Source of the DNA: Kitasatospora sp. GP82
GTDB taxonomy: Bacteria; Actinomycetota; Actinomycetes; Streptomycetales; Streptomycetaceae
Direction: 5' to 3'
DNA: 64,000 nt
NCBI RefSeq assembly: GCF_029892105.1
Contig: NZ_JARZAJ010000024.1
Span: 1 to 64,000, forward strand
The first letter of the stretch is position 1. The number at the start of each line of letters is the position of its first letter. A model generated the notes under the pieces. It ran no database searches and was not told where the DNA came from. It saw nothing but the letters and a program-made list of their open reading frames with translations. This document shows positions 8,194 through 16,495 of this stretch, piece after piece. Position numbers and translations under genes: made by a program.

Positions 8194-9093
8194 TCAGCCC
8201 GGGCCAGGCCGGGCGGCCGTGGCGGGGAGGGGCGGTTCGGAGGGGCTGACGCCGGCGCGGCGGGCCACTGCCACGGCGGCGAGTGTGGAGTGCACGCCCA
8301 ACTTGCCCAGGACGTTCTGCATATGGGTACGGACGGTGTGCGGCGAGAGATAGAGCCGCTCGGCCACCGCCTGGCGCCCGAGCCCGGCGACCATGCAGCG
8401 GAGCACCTCCTCCTCACGCGGCGTCAGCGTCTCCACCAGACGCTCGCTCTCCGTCCGGTCCCGCCGGGCGGACGTCAACTCCCGTACCACTCCGGTCAGC
8501 AGGGCCGGGGGCAGATGCGTCTCGTCGCGCAGCACTCCCCTGATCACCGTCATCAGACGCGGCAGCGAACTGTCCTTGGCGACCCAGCCGCAGGCGCCGG
8601 CCTGAAGCGCCCGTACCGCCCGGCCCGGGTCGTCCTCCGCTGCGAGCACGACCGCGCGCAGCGCCGGGTGCGTACGGCAGACGCGGGCGAGCAGGGCCAG
8701 GCCGTCACCGCTGGGCGCGAGCGAGGCGGTCGGGGCGGGGTGTCCGCCCGAGGGGATCGGCATCGCCGGAACGCGGTGCGGCGTGCCCAGCGGCAGGCCG
8801 GGAAGGCGCCGCGGAGCCGCGACCGCGGGGATCCGTCTCGCACCGGACTGCTGCTCGGGTTCGGCGAGCGGACGCGGGCGGCGTGGCGGCGGCCCGGCCG
8901 GGGCCAGGTCGGCGTCGATGAGGACGACGTCGAAGGCGCGCCCCTCGGCACCGGCATGCTCCAGGGCGCGCTCGGCCGCGAGTGCGCTCCCCGCTGCGCC
9001 GACCTCGACGTCGGATTCGGCGGCGAGTGTCGCCGCCAGTGCTTCGGCGAAGATGCGGTGGTCGTCGACCACCAGGACCCGGATCCGCCCCAT
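8194..9093 (-). CDS. NarL/LuxR-type response regulator with long receiver insertion
   Basis: 299 residues. The receiver domain opens with VLVVDDHRIFAEAL and keeps the phospho-acceptor D60 (DVVLIDADLAP) and the conserved Lys (GWVAKDSS). Between them is an unusual Pro/Arg-rich insertion of about 65 residues (roughly 66-130), giving about 300 residues instead of the usual 215-225. The C-terminal LuxR HTH is intact (LTPREEEVLRCMVAG, then HTVRTHMQNVLGKLGVHS). No histidine kinase is adjacent, so it is an orphan. ATG 9093 is supported by AGGGGG seven bases upstream. It lies after galK on the same strand with a 203-bp gap. Confidence 0.85.
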   Translation of the reverse strand: MGRIRVLVVDDHRIFAEALAATLAAESDVEVGAAGSALAAERALEHAGAEGRAFDVVLIDADLAPAGPPPRRPRPLAEPEQQSGARRIPAVAAPRRLPGLPLGTPHRVPAMPIPSGGHPAPTASLAPSGDGLALLARVCRTHPALRAVVLAAEDDPGRAVRALQAGACGWVAKDSSLPRLMTVIRGVLRDETHLPPALLTGVVRELTSARRDRTESERLVETLTPREEEVLRCMVAGLGRQAVAERLYLSPHTVRTHMQNVLGKLGVHSTLAAVAVARRAGVSPSEPPLPATAARPGPG

Positions 9094-9162
9094 CGTCGTA
9101 CCCCCTGCTCAGGCGCCCGACCCCCACCGGTACCGGACTCAGCGTACGGCGTGGGAGACAGC

Positions 9163-9180
9163 TCGGCGAAGCTTTGCCGA
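9163..9180. promoter_or_regulatory. Near-palindrome upstream of the response regulator
   Basis: TCGGCGAAGCTTTGCCGA is an 18-bp palindrome with one mismatched pair, about 70 bases before the regulator's start. It may be an operator; no family assignment is possible. Confidence 0.35.
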
Positions 9181-9296
9181 ACTTTCGCACCACCGCCGGA
9201 TCGGACACCGGAAGTAGTGAACCAGAGCCCGCTCCAGCCATGCTGAGGAACTGTCATGTCGGTTTCTCCGAGCAGGGACGCCCGCCCGGCAGCCGG

Positions 9297-10427
9297 TCAG
9301 ACGAGGCGGCGGGCGCCCTGGGACGGGGTGGCCGCGAAGGTGCGGGGACGGGCGTAACCCGCGTCGGCGAAAGCGGTGGTGACGGCCTCGGCGACGGCGT
9401 CCAGGGCCCCGGCGGCGACCAGGGCGAGGACGGAGCCGCCGAAGCCGCCGCCGGTCATCCGGGCACCGAGCGCACCGGCCCGCACGGCCGTGTCGGCGGC
9501 CAGGTCGGTCTCGGGGCAGGAGACCCGGAAGTCGTCCCGGAGCGAGGCGTGCCCGGCCGTGAGAACCGGACCGAGCAGGGCAGGATCGCCCGCGTCCAGC
9601 AGTGCCATGGCCTGTTCGACCCTGACGTTCTCGGTGACCACATGCCGGACCAGCGGCCGCAGTTCGGCAGGCAGCCGGTCGAGTGCCGGTTTCAGCCCGG
9701 CGTACGGGAGGTCGCGCAGGGCGCGCAGTCCGAGCAGCTGCGCCGAGCGCTCGCAACCGGCGCGCAGTTCGGCATACGCGCCGTCGGCCAGGTCGTGCTT
9801 GACCCTGGTGTCGATCACCAGCAGCCGCAGGCCCTGCCCGTTCAGGTCGAGCGGCACCTGTCGGCGGGTGAGGTCACGGGTGTCGAGCAGGAGCGCACCG
9901 CCCTCCCGGCAGCACATCGAGGCCATCTGGTCCATCACGCCGCAGGGCACACCGACGAACTCGTTCTCGGCACGCTGGGCCAGCAGGGCCAGCTCCGGCG
10001 CGGAGAGGGCGAGTCCGTACAGGTCCCGGTACGCGGTGGCGACCGCGCACTCCAGCGCGGCGGAGGAGGAGAGCCCGGCACCGGTGGGGACGTCGCTGTC
10101 GAACCAGAGATCCGCACCGCCGACCTCGTGTCCGGCCGCGCGCAGCGTCCAGACCACGGCGGCCGGGTACCTGGCCCAGCCCTCGACGCGTCCCGGCATC
10201 AGATCGGCGACCCGCAGTTCGGTGACCCGGCCGTCGCCCTGCTCGCTGTAGAGCCGCAGCAGGCCGTCGCTCCGGCGGCGGGCGGCCGCGCGGACGGTGT
10301 GCGGCAGGGCGAGGGGCAGCACGAAGCCGTCGTTGTAGTCGGTGTGCTCGCCGATCAGGTTGACCCGGCCGGGCGCCGCCCACACCCCCGCCGGTGCGGC
10401 GCCGTACACGCTGTGGAAGTCAGCCAT
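9297..10427 (-). CDS. galK: Galactokinase
   Basis: Phosphorylates galactose to galactose 1-phosphate, first step of the Leloir pathway. 376 residues, a GHMP-family kinase: galactose-binding signature GRVNLIGEHTDYNDGFVLP, the ATP-binding GAGLSSSAALE, and the C-terminal GHMP motif GARMTGGGFGGSVLALV. ATG 10427 has GAGGGGAATC just before it. It is the last gene of galTEK, 81 bp after galE across a tandem 14-mer repeat. Confidence 0.95.
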   Translation of the reverse strand: MADFHSVYGAAPAGVWAAPGRVNLIGEHTDYNDGFVLPLALPHTVRAAARRRSDGLLRLYSEQGDGRVTELRVADLMPGRVEGWARYPAAVVWTLRAAGHEVGGADLWFDSDVPTGAGLSSSAALECAVATAYRDLYGLALSAPELALLAQRAENEFVGVPCGVMDQMASMCCREGGALLLDTRDLTRRQVPLDLNGQGLRLLVIDTRVKHDLADGAYAELRAGCERSAQLLGLRALRDLPYAGLKPALDRLPAELRPLVRHVVTENVRVEQAMALLDAGDPALLGPVLTAGHASLRDDFRVSCPETDLAADTAVRAGALGARMTGGGFGGSVLALVAAGALDAVAEAVTTAFADAGYARPRTFAATPSQGARRLV

Positions 10428-10461
10428 GATTCCCCTCGGTCACTGTCCCCCGCTACGAACT

Positions 10462-10517
10462 GCCGATCACACAGGGCCCATCACGCAGCGCCCATCACAC
10501 AGCGCCCATCACGAACC
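10462..10517. repeat. Tandem 14-bp repeat, four copies, in the galE-galK gap
   Basis: Units begin at 10462, 10476, 10490 and 10504, each close to GCCCATCACACAGC. The last unit contains the galE stop codon. The repeat fills most of the galE-galK spacer. Confidence 0.8.
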
Positions 10518-11477
10518 CGCGCCGTGCCGGTCCAGGGCGAACGCCCAGGCATCGGCCACGATGTCGTCCAGCTGCGAGCGGCGCGGCCGCCAGTCGAGCA
10601 CCTCGTGGGCTCGCTGCGCGGAGGCGACGAGTACGGCCGGGTCGCCGGGACGGCGCTCGGCGGTGACGACGGTGATCTCCCGGCCGGTGACGCGGCGGAC
10701 GGACTCGATCACCTCGCGGACCGAGAAGCCGCTGCCGTTGCCGAGGTTGCAGATCAGGTGCTCACCGGGCCTGGCGGCGTCCAGGGCTGCCAGGTGGGCC
10801 TCGGCGAGGTCGGCGACGTGGATGTAGTCGCGGATGCAGGTGCCGTCGGGGGTCGGGTAGTCGTCGCCGTAGACGGCGATGTGCGGGCGGTGGCCGAGCG
10901 CGGCCTGGAAGACCAGCGGGATCAGGTGCGACTCGGGTTCGTGCCGCTCGCCGTAGGAGCCGTACGCCCCGGCCACGTTGAAGTAGCGGAGGCTGACGGC
11001 AGCCAGGCCGTGCGCGGCGCACTCACTGGCGATCAGGTGGTCCACGGCGAGCTTGGTGGCGCCGTAGGTGTTGGTCGGGGAGGTGCGGGCGGTCTCGGCG
11101 ATCGGGACCACCTCGGGCTCGCCGTAGACGGCGGCGGTGGAGGAGAAGACCAGCTTGCGCACGCCCGCCTTGCGCATCGCGCTGACCAGTTCGAGCGAAC
11201 CGGCCACGTTGTTGCGCCAGTACTTCTCCGGGTCCGTGACGGACTCGCCGACCTGGGAGGAGGCGGCGAAGTGCAGCACCGCGTCGTACGAACCGTCCAG
11301 CACCTCGGCCGCGTCCTGGACGCGGCCCCGGACGAACTCGGCTCCCGCCGGTACGCCGCCCAGGAAGCCGGTGGACAGATCGTCGAGCACGGTGACCTGG
11401 TGGCCGACCTCCAGCAGGTGGCAGGCGACCACGCTGCCGACGTAGCCGGCACCACCCGTGACCAGGTACTTGTTCAC
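10509..11477 (-). CDS. galE: UDP-glucose 4-epimerase
   Basis: Interconverts UDP-galactose and UDP-glucose using bound NAD. 322 residues, an extended SDR: the Rossmann motif GGAGYVGS at the start, catalytic YGATK (Tyr and Lys), and SSTAAVYGEP. The GTG start overlaps the galT stop in GTGA, so translation is coupled. Stop lies in the last unit of a tandem 14-mer array. It is the middle gene of the galTEK operon. Confidence 0.95.
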   Translation of the reverse strand: MNKYLVTGGAGYVGSVVACHLLEVGHQVTVLDDLSTGFLGGVPAGAEFVRGRVQDAAEVLDGSYDAVLHFAASSQVGESVTDPEKYWRNNVAGSLELVSAMRKAGVRKLVFSSTAAVYGEPEVVPIAETARTSPTNTYGATKLAVDHLIASECAAHGLAAVSLRYFNVAGAYGSYGERHEPESHLIPLVFQAALGHRPHIAVYGDDYPTPDGTCIRDYIHVADLAEAHLAALDAARPGEHLICNLGNGSGFSVREVIESVRRVTGREITVVTAERRPGDPAVLVASAQRAHEVLDWRPRRSQLDDIVADAWAFALDRHGAGS

Positions 11478-12577
11478 GTTGCAACCTCCCGCAAGTGCTG
11501 TGCCGCCGCCTCTGGCGACACGTCGTTGACGAACGCGTCCATTCCGGATTCGACCCCGGCCAGGAACTTGAGCCTGCCCACCGTACGCCGGATCGTGAAC
11601 AGCTCCAGGTGAAGCGCGAGTTCGTCACCCCCACGGGTGGGGGCCTGGTGCCAGGCCGCGATGTACGGCGTCGGTGCGACCGGGGCAGTCTGCCCCCGTT
11701 GGATGAAGAGCCGGTCAAAACGGCGCAGCAATTCGAGGTAGAGCAGGGGAAACTCCGCGCGTTCGGGTTCGGTCAGGCGGGTCAGGTCGGTGACCCTGCG
11801 GTTGGGGTAGAGGTGGCACTCGTAGGGCCAGCGGGCGGCGTACGGGACGAAGGCCGTCCAGTGCTCGCCCGCGAGGACCACCCGTTCGGGGTCGGCGCGT
11901 TCGGCGGCCAGCAGGTCCTCGAAGAGGTTGCGGCCGGTGCGGGCGCGGTGGGCCGTGGCGGCGGTGAGCATCTTGACGGTGCGTGGGGTGGTGAAGGGGA
12001 AGGCGTAGATCTGGCCGTGCGGGTGGGCCAGGGTGACCCCGATCTCGGTGCCCCGGTTCTCGAAGCAGAAGACCTGGCGGACGCCGGGGAGGGCGGCGAG
12101 GGCGGCGGTGCGGTCGGTCCAGGCGTCCAGGACCAGGCGGGCCCTGGCCTCGGTGAGGTCGGCGAAGGAGAGGCCGTGGTCGGCGGTGAAGCAGACCACC
12201 TCGCAGCGGCCGGTGCCGGGGGAGGAGAGGTGCAGCGGGTCGGGGCTGCCGCTGCCGCCGGTCGCGGTGCTGCGGGCCAGTGAGGGGAAGCGGTTCTCGA
12301 AGACCACGACGTCGTAGTCGGCGGCGGGGATCTCGCTGAGGCGGCCGTCCCGGGAGGGGCAGAGCGGGCACTCGTCGGCCGGGGGGTGGTAGGTCCGGCC
12401 CTGCCGGTGGGCGGCGATGGTGACCCAGTCGCCGGTGGCGGGGTCGCGGCGGACCTCGGAGAGCGGGGCGCCCCGCTCCAGCGGCCGCAGGTCGGGGGCG
12501 TCCCGCACGGCGGAGTCGTCCGCGTCGAAGTAGATGAGCTCGCGGCCGTCCGCCAGCCTGGTCATGGTCTTCTGCAC
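11474..12577 (-). CDS. galT: Galactose-1-phosphate uridylyltransferase
   Basis: Transfers UMP from UDP-glucose to galactose 1-phosphate. About 367 residues. The catalytic histidine motif HPHGQIYAFPF is present, together with TRLADGRELIYFD at the start and paired CPLC zinc-type cysteines. GTG 12577 is chosen because an AAGGGGAGG lies just upstream and because known streptomycete GalT proteins begin KKTxTRLADGRELIY; the longer ATG at 12640 would fall inside the promoter. First gene of galTEK, overlapping galE by four bases. Confidence 0.93.
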   Translation of the reverse strand: MQKTMTRLADGRELIYFDADDSAVRDAPDLRPLERGAPLSEVRRDPATGDWVTIAAHRQGRTYHPPADECPLCPSRDGRLSEIPAADYDVVVFENRFPSLARSTATGGSGSPDPLHLSSPGTGRCEVVCFTADHGLSFADLTEARARLVLDAWTDRTAALAALPGVRQVFCFENRGTEIGVTLAHPHGQIYAFPFTTPRTVKMLTAATAHRARTGRNLFEDLLAAERADPERVVLAGEHWTAFVPYAARWPYECHLYPNRRVTDLTRLTEPERAEFPLLYLELLRRFDRLFIQRGQTAPVAPTPYIAAWHQAPTRGGDELALHLELFTIRRTVGRLKFLAGVESGMDAFVNDVSPEAAAQHLREVAT

Positions 12578-12608
12578 GGCCTCCCCTTCCCGGACGCAGG
12601 ATGGGAAC

Positions 12609-12637
12609 ATATTCAAACAGAAAGCACCATGAGTCAA
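12609..12637 (-). promoter_or_regulatory. galT promoter (vegetative sigma type)
   Basis: On the minus strand TTGACT (-35, 12632-12637), a 17-bp spacer and GAATAT (-10, 12609-12614) form a near-consensus promoter. Transcription would begin about 25 bases before the galT GTG. Confidence 0.8.
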
Positions 12638-12655
12638 CATGTGTGCGCAACATGT
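12635..12655. promoter_or_regulatory. Direct repeats overlapping the galT -35 region
   Basis: CAACATGT occurs at 12635-12642 and 12648-12655 (13-bp period), overlapping the upstream edge of the -35. Each contains the palindrome ACATGT. They are good candidates for the galactose-responsive operator. Confidence 0.55.
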
Positions 12656-12702
12656 CCCGCCAGGGGAGCGGACGACAGGTCGGGCGGCCGGGGCGCTGAA
12701 CG

Positions 12703-13371
12703 TCAGGCGCGGTGGGCCCGGTCGAGGAGACCGGTGCGGGCGGCGACAGCGGTGGCTTCCAGGCGGGTGCGGGCGCCCAGCTTCATCAGGACCCGCTGGA
12801 CGTGGGTGCGGGCGGTACTGGGGGCGATCCCCATGCCGGCGGCGATCGCGGCGGTGTCCTCGCCCTCGGCGATCCGCAGCAGCACCTGGACCTCACGGCG
12901 GGTCAGCAGCCGCAGCAGTCGCAGCGCGTCGTCGTCCGGCTCGGCCATCGGCCGGAGCAGCCGCTCGAAGGCCCCCTGGAGGACATCCACGGCGACGGCG
13001 GCCTCCCCCGCCCTGACCCGGACGATGGCCCGTTCCACGACCTCGATCCGCTCGTCGCTGCGGACGTACCCGGCAGCCCCGGCGGCGAAGGCGGTGGCGA
13101 CCCGGCCGGGCTCGCCGACCGGACCCAGAACGACGACGGAGATCTCGGGGCGCTCCCGCCGCAGGCGGCGTACGGGGTCGAAGGCGTCCGGTTCGCCGGG
13201 ACCCGCCACGCCGAGCAGGCAGACCTCGGGGCGGCGTCCGACGATCAGGTCACCGACCGCGCGGGAGGGCGAGCCGACCGCGAGTACGCGGTGCCCGCGC
13301 AGCTGCAGGGCCGTCGCCAGCGCCTCCGCCAGCAGCCGGTGGTCGTCGACCACCACGAGCCGAACGCCCAT
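12703..13371 (-). CDS. Atypical LuxR-type response regulator lacking the phospho-acceptor Asp
   Basis: 222 residues. The receiver keeps the acidic pair (LVVVDDHRLL, D9-D10) but the strand that should end in Asp reads EVCLLGVAGPGEPDA, placing Gly54 at the acceptor position, and the conserved Lys is Arg in GYVRSDE. The LuxR HTH is normal (LTRREVQVLLRIAEG, then STARTHVQRVLMKLGARTR). It therefore probably works without phosphorylation, perhaps by ligand binding or constitutively. ATG 13371 has GGGAGG five bases upstream. It lies upstream of galT on the same strand but galT has its own promoter. No kinase is nearby. Confidence 0.85.
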   Translation of the reverse strand: MGVRLVVVDDHRLLAEALATALQLRGHRVLAVGSPSRAVGDLIVGRRPEVCLLGVAGPGEPDAFDPVRRLRRERPEISVVVLGPVGEPGRVATAFAAGAAGYVRSDERIEVVERAIVRVRAGEAAVAVDVLQGAFERLLRPMAEPDDDALRLLRLLTRREVQVLLRIAEGEDTAAIAAGMGIAPSTARTHVQRVLMKLGARTRLEATAVAARTGLLDRAHRA

Positions 13372-13632
13372 GGCGCCCTCCCAGTCCCAGCTCGGTGGCG
13401 CGAAGCGACACCACATGGCTACAGCAGTGCGCCGTCAGGCGCCGGTCAGGGCTTGGCCGTCATGAGATCGCTACGGCAGCCGGACGAGAAGCCCCTCCCT
13501 CGGAACGGGGAGGAGTCGCTGACGCACCATCACAGCGCATTCCGCACTCGATCCGCTAGGCCCTGTCCGGGGTCGGGGGTGCTGCCAGGATGCGTCTACC
13601 CGAATGTGCTGACGGGACACCAGCGGGATGCG

Positions 13633-13666
13633 AAGAAGGCCCCCGCCTTGCGGCGGGGGCCTTCTT
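13633..13666 (-). terminator. Strong hairpin after tRNA-Thr
   Basis: A perfect 15-bp stem (13633-13647 with 13652-13666, loop TTGC) lies 12 bases beyond the tRNA 3' end. It is symmetric and may also act on plus-strand transcription. The rest of 13372-13632 shows no gene. Confidence 0.75.
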
Positions 13667-13677
13667 GCTCTCTGCGG

Positions 13678-13750
13678 AGCCCCCATGCGGAATCGAACCG
13701 CAGACCTTCTCCTTACCATGGAGACGCTCTACCGACTGAGCTATAGGGGC
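13678..13750 (-). tRNA. tRNA-Thr (anticodon GGT)
   Basis: Minus-strand cloverleaf: acceptor GCCCCTA/TGGGGGC, D-arm AGCTCAGTCGGTAGAGC, anticodon stem TCTCC/GGAGA with loop ATGGTAA (anticodon GGT), and T-arm GCGGTTCGATTCCGC. CCA is not encoded. Confidence 0.95.
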
Positions 13751-13852
13751 CTGTCCCGCGGGTTTCTCTCCCGCTCGAACGAGGAAGACATTACCCGGTC
13801 ATCGGCCCGAAAGTGAAATCGGCCGATCCGACGACGGCCGGCCGGTGCCGCA

Positions 13853-14248
13853 CTACGCACAGGCCGCACCGTGGGCCGCGTCGAACTCCGTCCTGGCCTC
13901 CAGCACCGAGTCGCTGTTCTCCTCGACCCAGTGGGCGATCGGGACGACCCGTTCGGCGAGCGAGTGCCCGAGCGGCAGCAGGTCGTAGACGACACGCGGC
14001 GGCGTCTCGGGATGGACGGTGCGGCGCACCAGGCCGTCCCGTTCGAGCCCGCGCAGGGTCTGGGTGAGCATCTTGCGGCTCACCCCGACGACCGAGCGCT
14101 GGAGTTCGGAGAACCGCTGCTCGCCCAGCTTGTGCAGGCTGAGCAGCAACAGCAGCGACCACTTGTCAGCCAGCTCGGCGAAGACGTTCCTGCTGGGACA
14201 GAAGGCGGCGAAGACGTCGTAGTCGGGGTGCTGCTGCTCAGTTGCCAT
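13853..14248 (-). CDS. HxlR-family transcriptional regulator
   Basis: 131 residues. Winged helix typical of HxlR/YodB: CPSRNVFAELADKWSLLLLLSL, LGEQRFSELQRSVVGVSRKMLTQ (recognition region) and GLVRRTVHPETPPRVVYDLL. There is a Cys at position 17 just before the first helix, where redox-sensing members carry their sensor Cys, and a second Cys at the C-terminal end (AACA). It is divergent from a flavodoxin-fold oxidoreductase with a palindrome-rich spacer, the layout of repressor/quinone-reductase pairs such as QorR-qorA. Start ATG 14248; a longer frame exists but has no supporting signal. Confidence 0.88.
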   Translation of the reverse strand: MATEQQHPDYDVFAAFCPSRNVFAELADKWSLLLLLSLHKLGEQRFSELQRSVVGVSRKMLTQTLRGLERDGLVRRTVHPETPPRVVYDLLPLGHSLAERVVPIAHWVEENSDSVLEARTEFDAAHGAACA

Positions 14249-14284
14249 GCGATCCAGAGTACGCCGACGGTCTCTATCCCGCAC

Positions 14285-14321
14285 TTGGTAACCAACGGAG
14301 ACTTGGTCTATATTGGAGACC
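14285..14321 (+). promoter_or_regulatory. Promoter and operator of the flavoprotein gene
   Basis: TTGGTA (14285-14290), an 18-bp spacer and TATATT (14309-14314) form a promoter reading toward the oxidoreductase. The -35 is inside the palindrome TTGGTAACCAA (14285-14295), and the -10 lies inside GGTCT-N7-AGACC (14305-14321). These are likely HxlR operator sites. Confidence 0.6.
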
Positions 14322-14387
14322 AGGCCGGGGAGGCGGCACCACGCCTCCCCGGTCCTCGCGCCCCGACGTCTCAGGAGTCAGTTCGCC

Positions 14388-14984
14388 ATGACCACCACCC
14401 GCCCCACCGTCGCCATCGCCTACCACTCCGGCTACGGCCACACCGCTGTGCTCGCCGAGGCCGTTGCCCGCGGTGTCGTCACGGGTGGCGCCGAGGCCGT
14501 CCAGATAGCCGTCGACACCATCACCGACGAGCAGTGGGCCCAGCTGGACGCCGCCGACGCGATCGTCTTCGGCTCGCCGACCTACATGGGCACGGCCTCG
14601 GGCGCCTTCCACACCTTCGCCGAGGCCTCCTCCAAGCGCTGGTTCACCCTGGCCTGGAAGGACAAGCTGGCCGCCGGCTTCACCAACTCCAGCTCCAAGA
14701 GCGGCGACAAGCTGCACACCCTCCAGTTCTTCAGCATCCTGGCCGCCCAGCACGGCATGCAGTGGGTCGGTCTGGGCCTGCACCCGGGCTGGAACAGCAC
14801 CAGCGCCTCCGAGAACGACATCAACCGTCTCGGCTTCTTCCTCGGCGCCGCCGCCCAGAGCAACAACGACCAGGGCCCGGAGGGCGTCCACAAGGCGGAC
14901 GTCAACACCGCCGAGCACCTCGGCGAGCGCGTCGCCAAGCAGGCCGCCGTCCAGGTCGCCGGCCGCGCCGCCCTGGGCATCTGA
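14388..14984 (+). CDS. Flavodoxin-fold NAD(P)H oxidoreductase (WrbA-like)
   Basis: 198 residues, a predicted FMN-dependent quinone or flavin reductase in the cytoplasm. The FMN phosphate loop is AYHSGYGHTAVLAEAV and the second flavin loop is FGSPTYMGTASGAFHTF, both as in the NADPH-dependent FMN reductase/WrbA superfamily. ATG 14388 has AGGAG ten bases upstream. It is divergent from the HxlR regulator and probably under its repression, so its role would be detoxifying electrophilic quinones (inference from the pairing). Confidence 0.85.
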   Translation: MTTTRPTVAIAYHSGYGHTAVLAEAVARGVVTGGAEAVQIAVDTITDEQWAQLDAADAIVFGSPTYMGTASGAFHTFAEASSKRWFTLAWKDKLAAGFTNSSSKSGDKLHTLQFFSILAAQHGMQWVGLGLHPGWNSTSASENDINRLGFFLGAAAQSNNDQGPEGVHKADVNTAEHLGERVAKQAAVQVAGRAALGI

Positions 14985-15021
14985 CCCGACGCGAGCACCG
15001 CGCCCGGCACCGGGCGAGGCG

Positions 15022-16386
15022 TCAACTCCCCCGAGCCGCCGTGCCCCCGACTCCGCCGAGGGCACGGCGGCTCCGTGCGTCCAGCGTGCTGCCGCGCGTC
15101 TCCGCCAGCGCGCACAGGCAGAGCAGCGACACCACCCCAAGCCCGGCCAGGTACCAGCCGACCGGCTCCGCCGTGCCGTACGTCCCGGTCAGCCGGGTCG
15201 CCACCAGCGGTGCCGTCGCCCCGCCGACCACCCCGCCGATGTTGTAGGTGAGCGAGGCCCCGGTGTACCGCACCCGGGTCGGGAACAGCTCCGGCAGATA
15301 CGCCGCCACCGGCCCGAACAGGCAGCCGAGCACCACCAGCGCACCGACCACGGCCAGCGCCACCAGCGGTGGCCGTACCGTCTCCAGCAGCGGGAAGAGC
15401 AGCAGCGCCCAGCCGATCGATACCACGGTGGCGAACTGCAGCGTCCGGCGACGGCCCCAGCGGTCACTGAGACCGGCGGAGCACCAGGCCGCCGCGCCCT
15501 TCAGCACCGCTCCCCCCATCAGCAGGGCAAGCATCAGATTGCGGCCCACGCCCAACTGCTCGGTGGCGTAGGCCAGGGAGAAGGTGGTGGTCAGATAGAA
15601 CAGCGCATATCCGACCATAGTCCCGCCCCCCGCGAGCAGCACCGTGCGGCCGTGCTCGCGCAACACTTCAAGGGCGGGGGCCTTGGCCCGTTCACGCTCG
15701 TCCGCGAAGACCGGCGTCTCGGTGATCCGCATCCGGACGAACAGGCCGACCGCGACCAGCCCGGACGAGGCCAGGAACGGCACCCGCCAGCCCCAGCTGC
15801 CGAACGTCTGCTCACCGAGCGTCTCCGAGAGCAGCAGGAACACCCCGGTGGCGAGGAAGAATCCGGCGCAGGGCCCGAGTTGCAGGTACGCGCCGTACCG
15901 GCCGCGCCGATCGGGCGGGGCGTTCTCGGCGAGCAGCAGCGCCGCACCGCCCCACTCCCCGCCCAGGCCGAAGCCCTGGAGGGTACGCAGCAGCACCAGC
16001 GCCGCCGGCGACCAGAACCCCCACGCCCCGTACCCGGGCAGCAGCCCGACCGCCACGGTGGACAGGCCCATCAGCAGCAGCGAGGCCACCAGCGTGGCCT
16101 TGCGGCCGAGCCGGTCGCCGAAGTGGCCGAACAGCAGCGCGCCGAGCGGTCGGCCCGCAAAGGCCACCGCGTACACCGAGAAGGAGGCCAGCAGGCCACC
16201 GGTGCGGCCGAGTTCGGGGAAGAACACCCGGCCGAAGCCCAGGGCCGCGGCGGTGCCGTAGATGAAGAAGTCGTAGTACTCGATCGTGGTGCCGATCAGG
16301 GCGGCGACGGCAACCGGACGGAGACTCGCACCGCCGGGCGACGGCGCGTCAGGAGTTCTTGCTGGTGCAGGAGTCATGACGCCCAC
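15022..16386 (-). CDS. MFS transporter, metabolite:H+ symporter (MHS) type
   Basis: 454 residues, about 12 membrane helices. MHS subfamily signatures are visible: IGTTIEYYDFFIYGTAAAL in helix 1, FGHFGDRLGRKATLV between helices 2 and 3, and LLRTLQGFGLGGEWGGA in helix 4. Members import compounds such as citrate, alpha-ketoglutarate, shikimate or betaine with protons; the substrate cannot be read here. GTG 16386 is preferred because GGCGGAG lies seven bases upstream, though ATG 16377 is possible. It is 110 bp downstream of the SUKH protein gene on the same strand and convergent with the flavoprotein gene. Confidence 0.88.
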   Translation of the reverse strand: MGVMTPAPARTPDAPSPGGASLRPVAVAALIGTTIEYYDFFIYGTAAALGFGRVFFPELGRTGGLLASFSVYAVAFAGRPLGALLFGHFGDRLGRKATLVASLLLMGLSTVAVGLLPGYGAWGFWSPAALVLLRTLQGFGLGGEWGGAALLLAENAPPDRRGRYGAYLQLGPCAGFFLATGVFLLLSETLGEQTFGSWGWRVPFLASSGLVAVGLFVRMRITETPVFADERERAKAPALEVLREHGRTVLLAGGGTMVGYALFYLTTTFSLAYATEQLGVGRNLMLALLMGGAVLKGAAAWCSAGLSDRWGRRRTLQFATVVSIGWALLLFPLLETVRPPLVALAVVGALVVLGCLFGPVAAYLPELFPTRVRYTGASLTYNIGGVVGGATAPLVATRLTGTYGTAEPVGWYLAGLGVVSLLCLCALAETRGSTLDARSRRALGGVGGTAARGS

Positions 16387-16495
16387 AGTGACGCTCCGCC
16401 GACCTGCGACGACAGCGTGCACGCGGGTGATTCGGAAGCGCCGGTCCCGGCATCCGCCGGGGTGGTGCGCCGTCGAACGACCGCCCGGGCGGGGC

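Noticed and set aside
8982..11612. 876-residue plus-strand open frame
   Set aside because: Antisense shadow of galK and galE, caused by high GC.
12578..12640. galT starting at ATG 12640
   Set aside because: This start lies within the promoter -35 region and lengthens the protein beyond known GalT N-termini.
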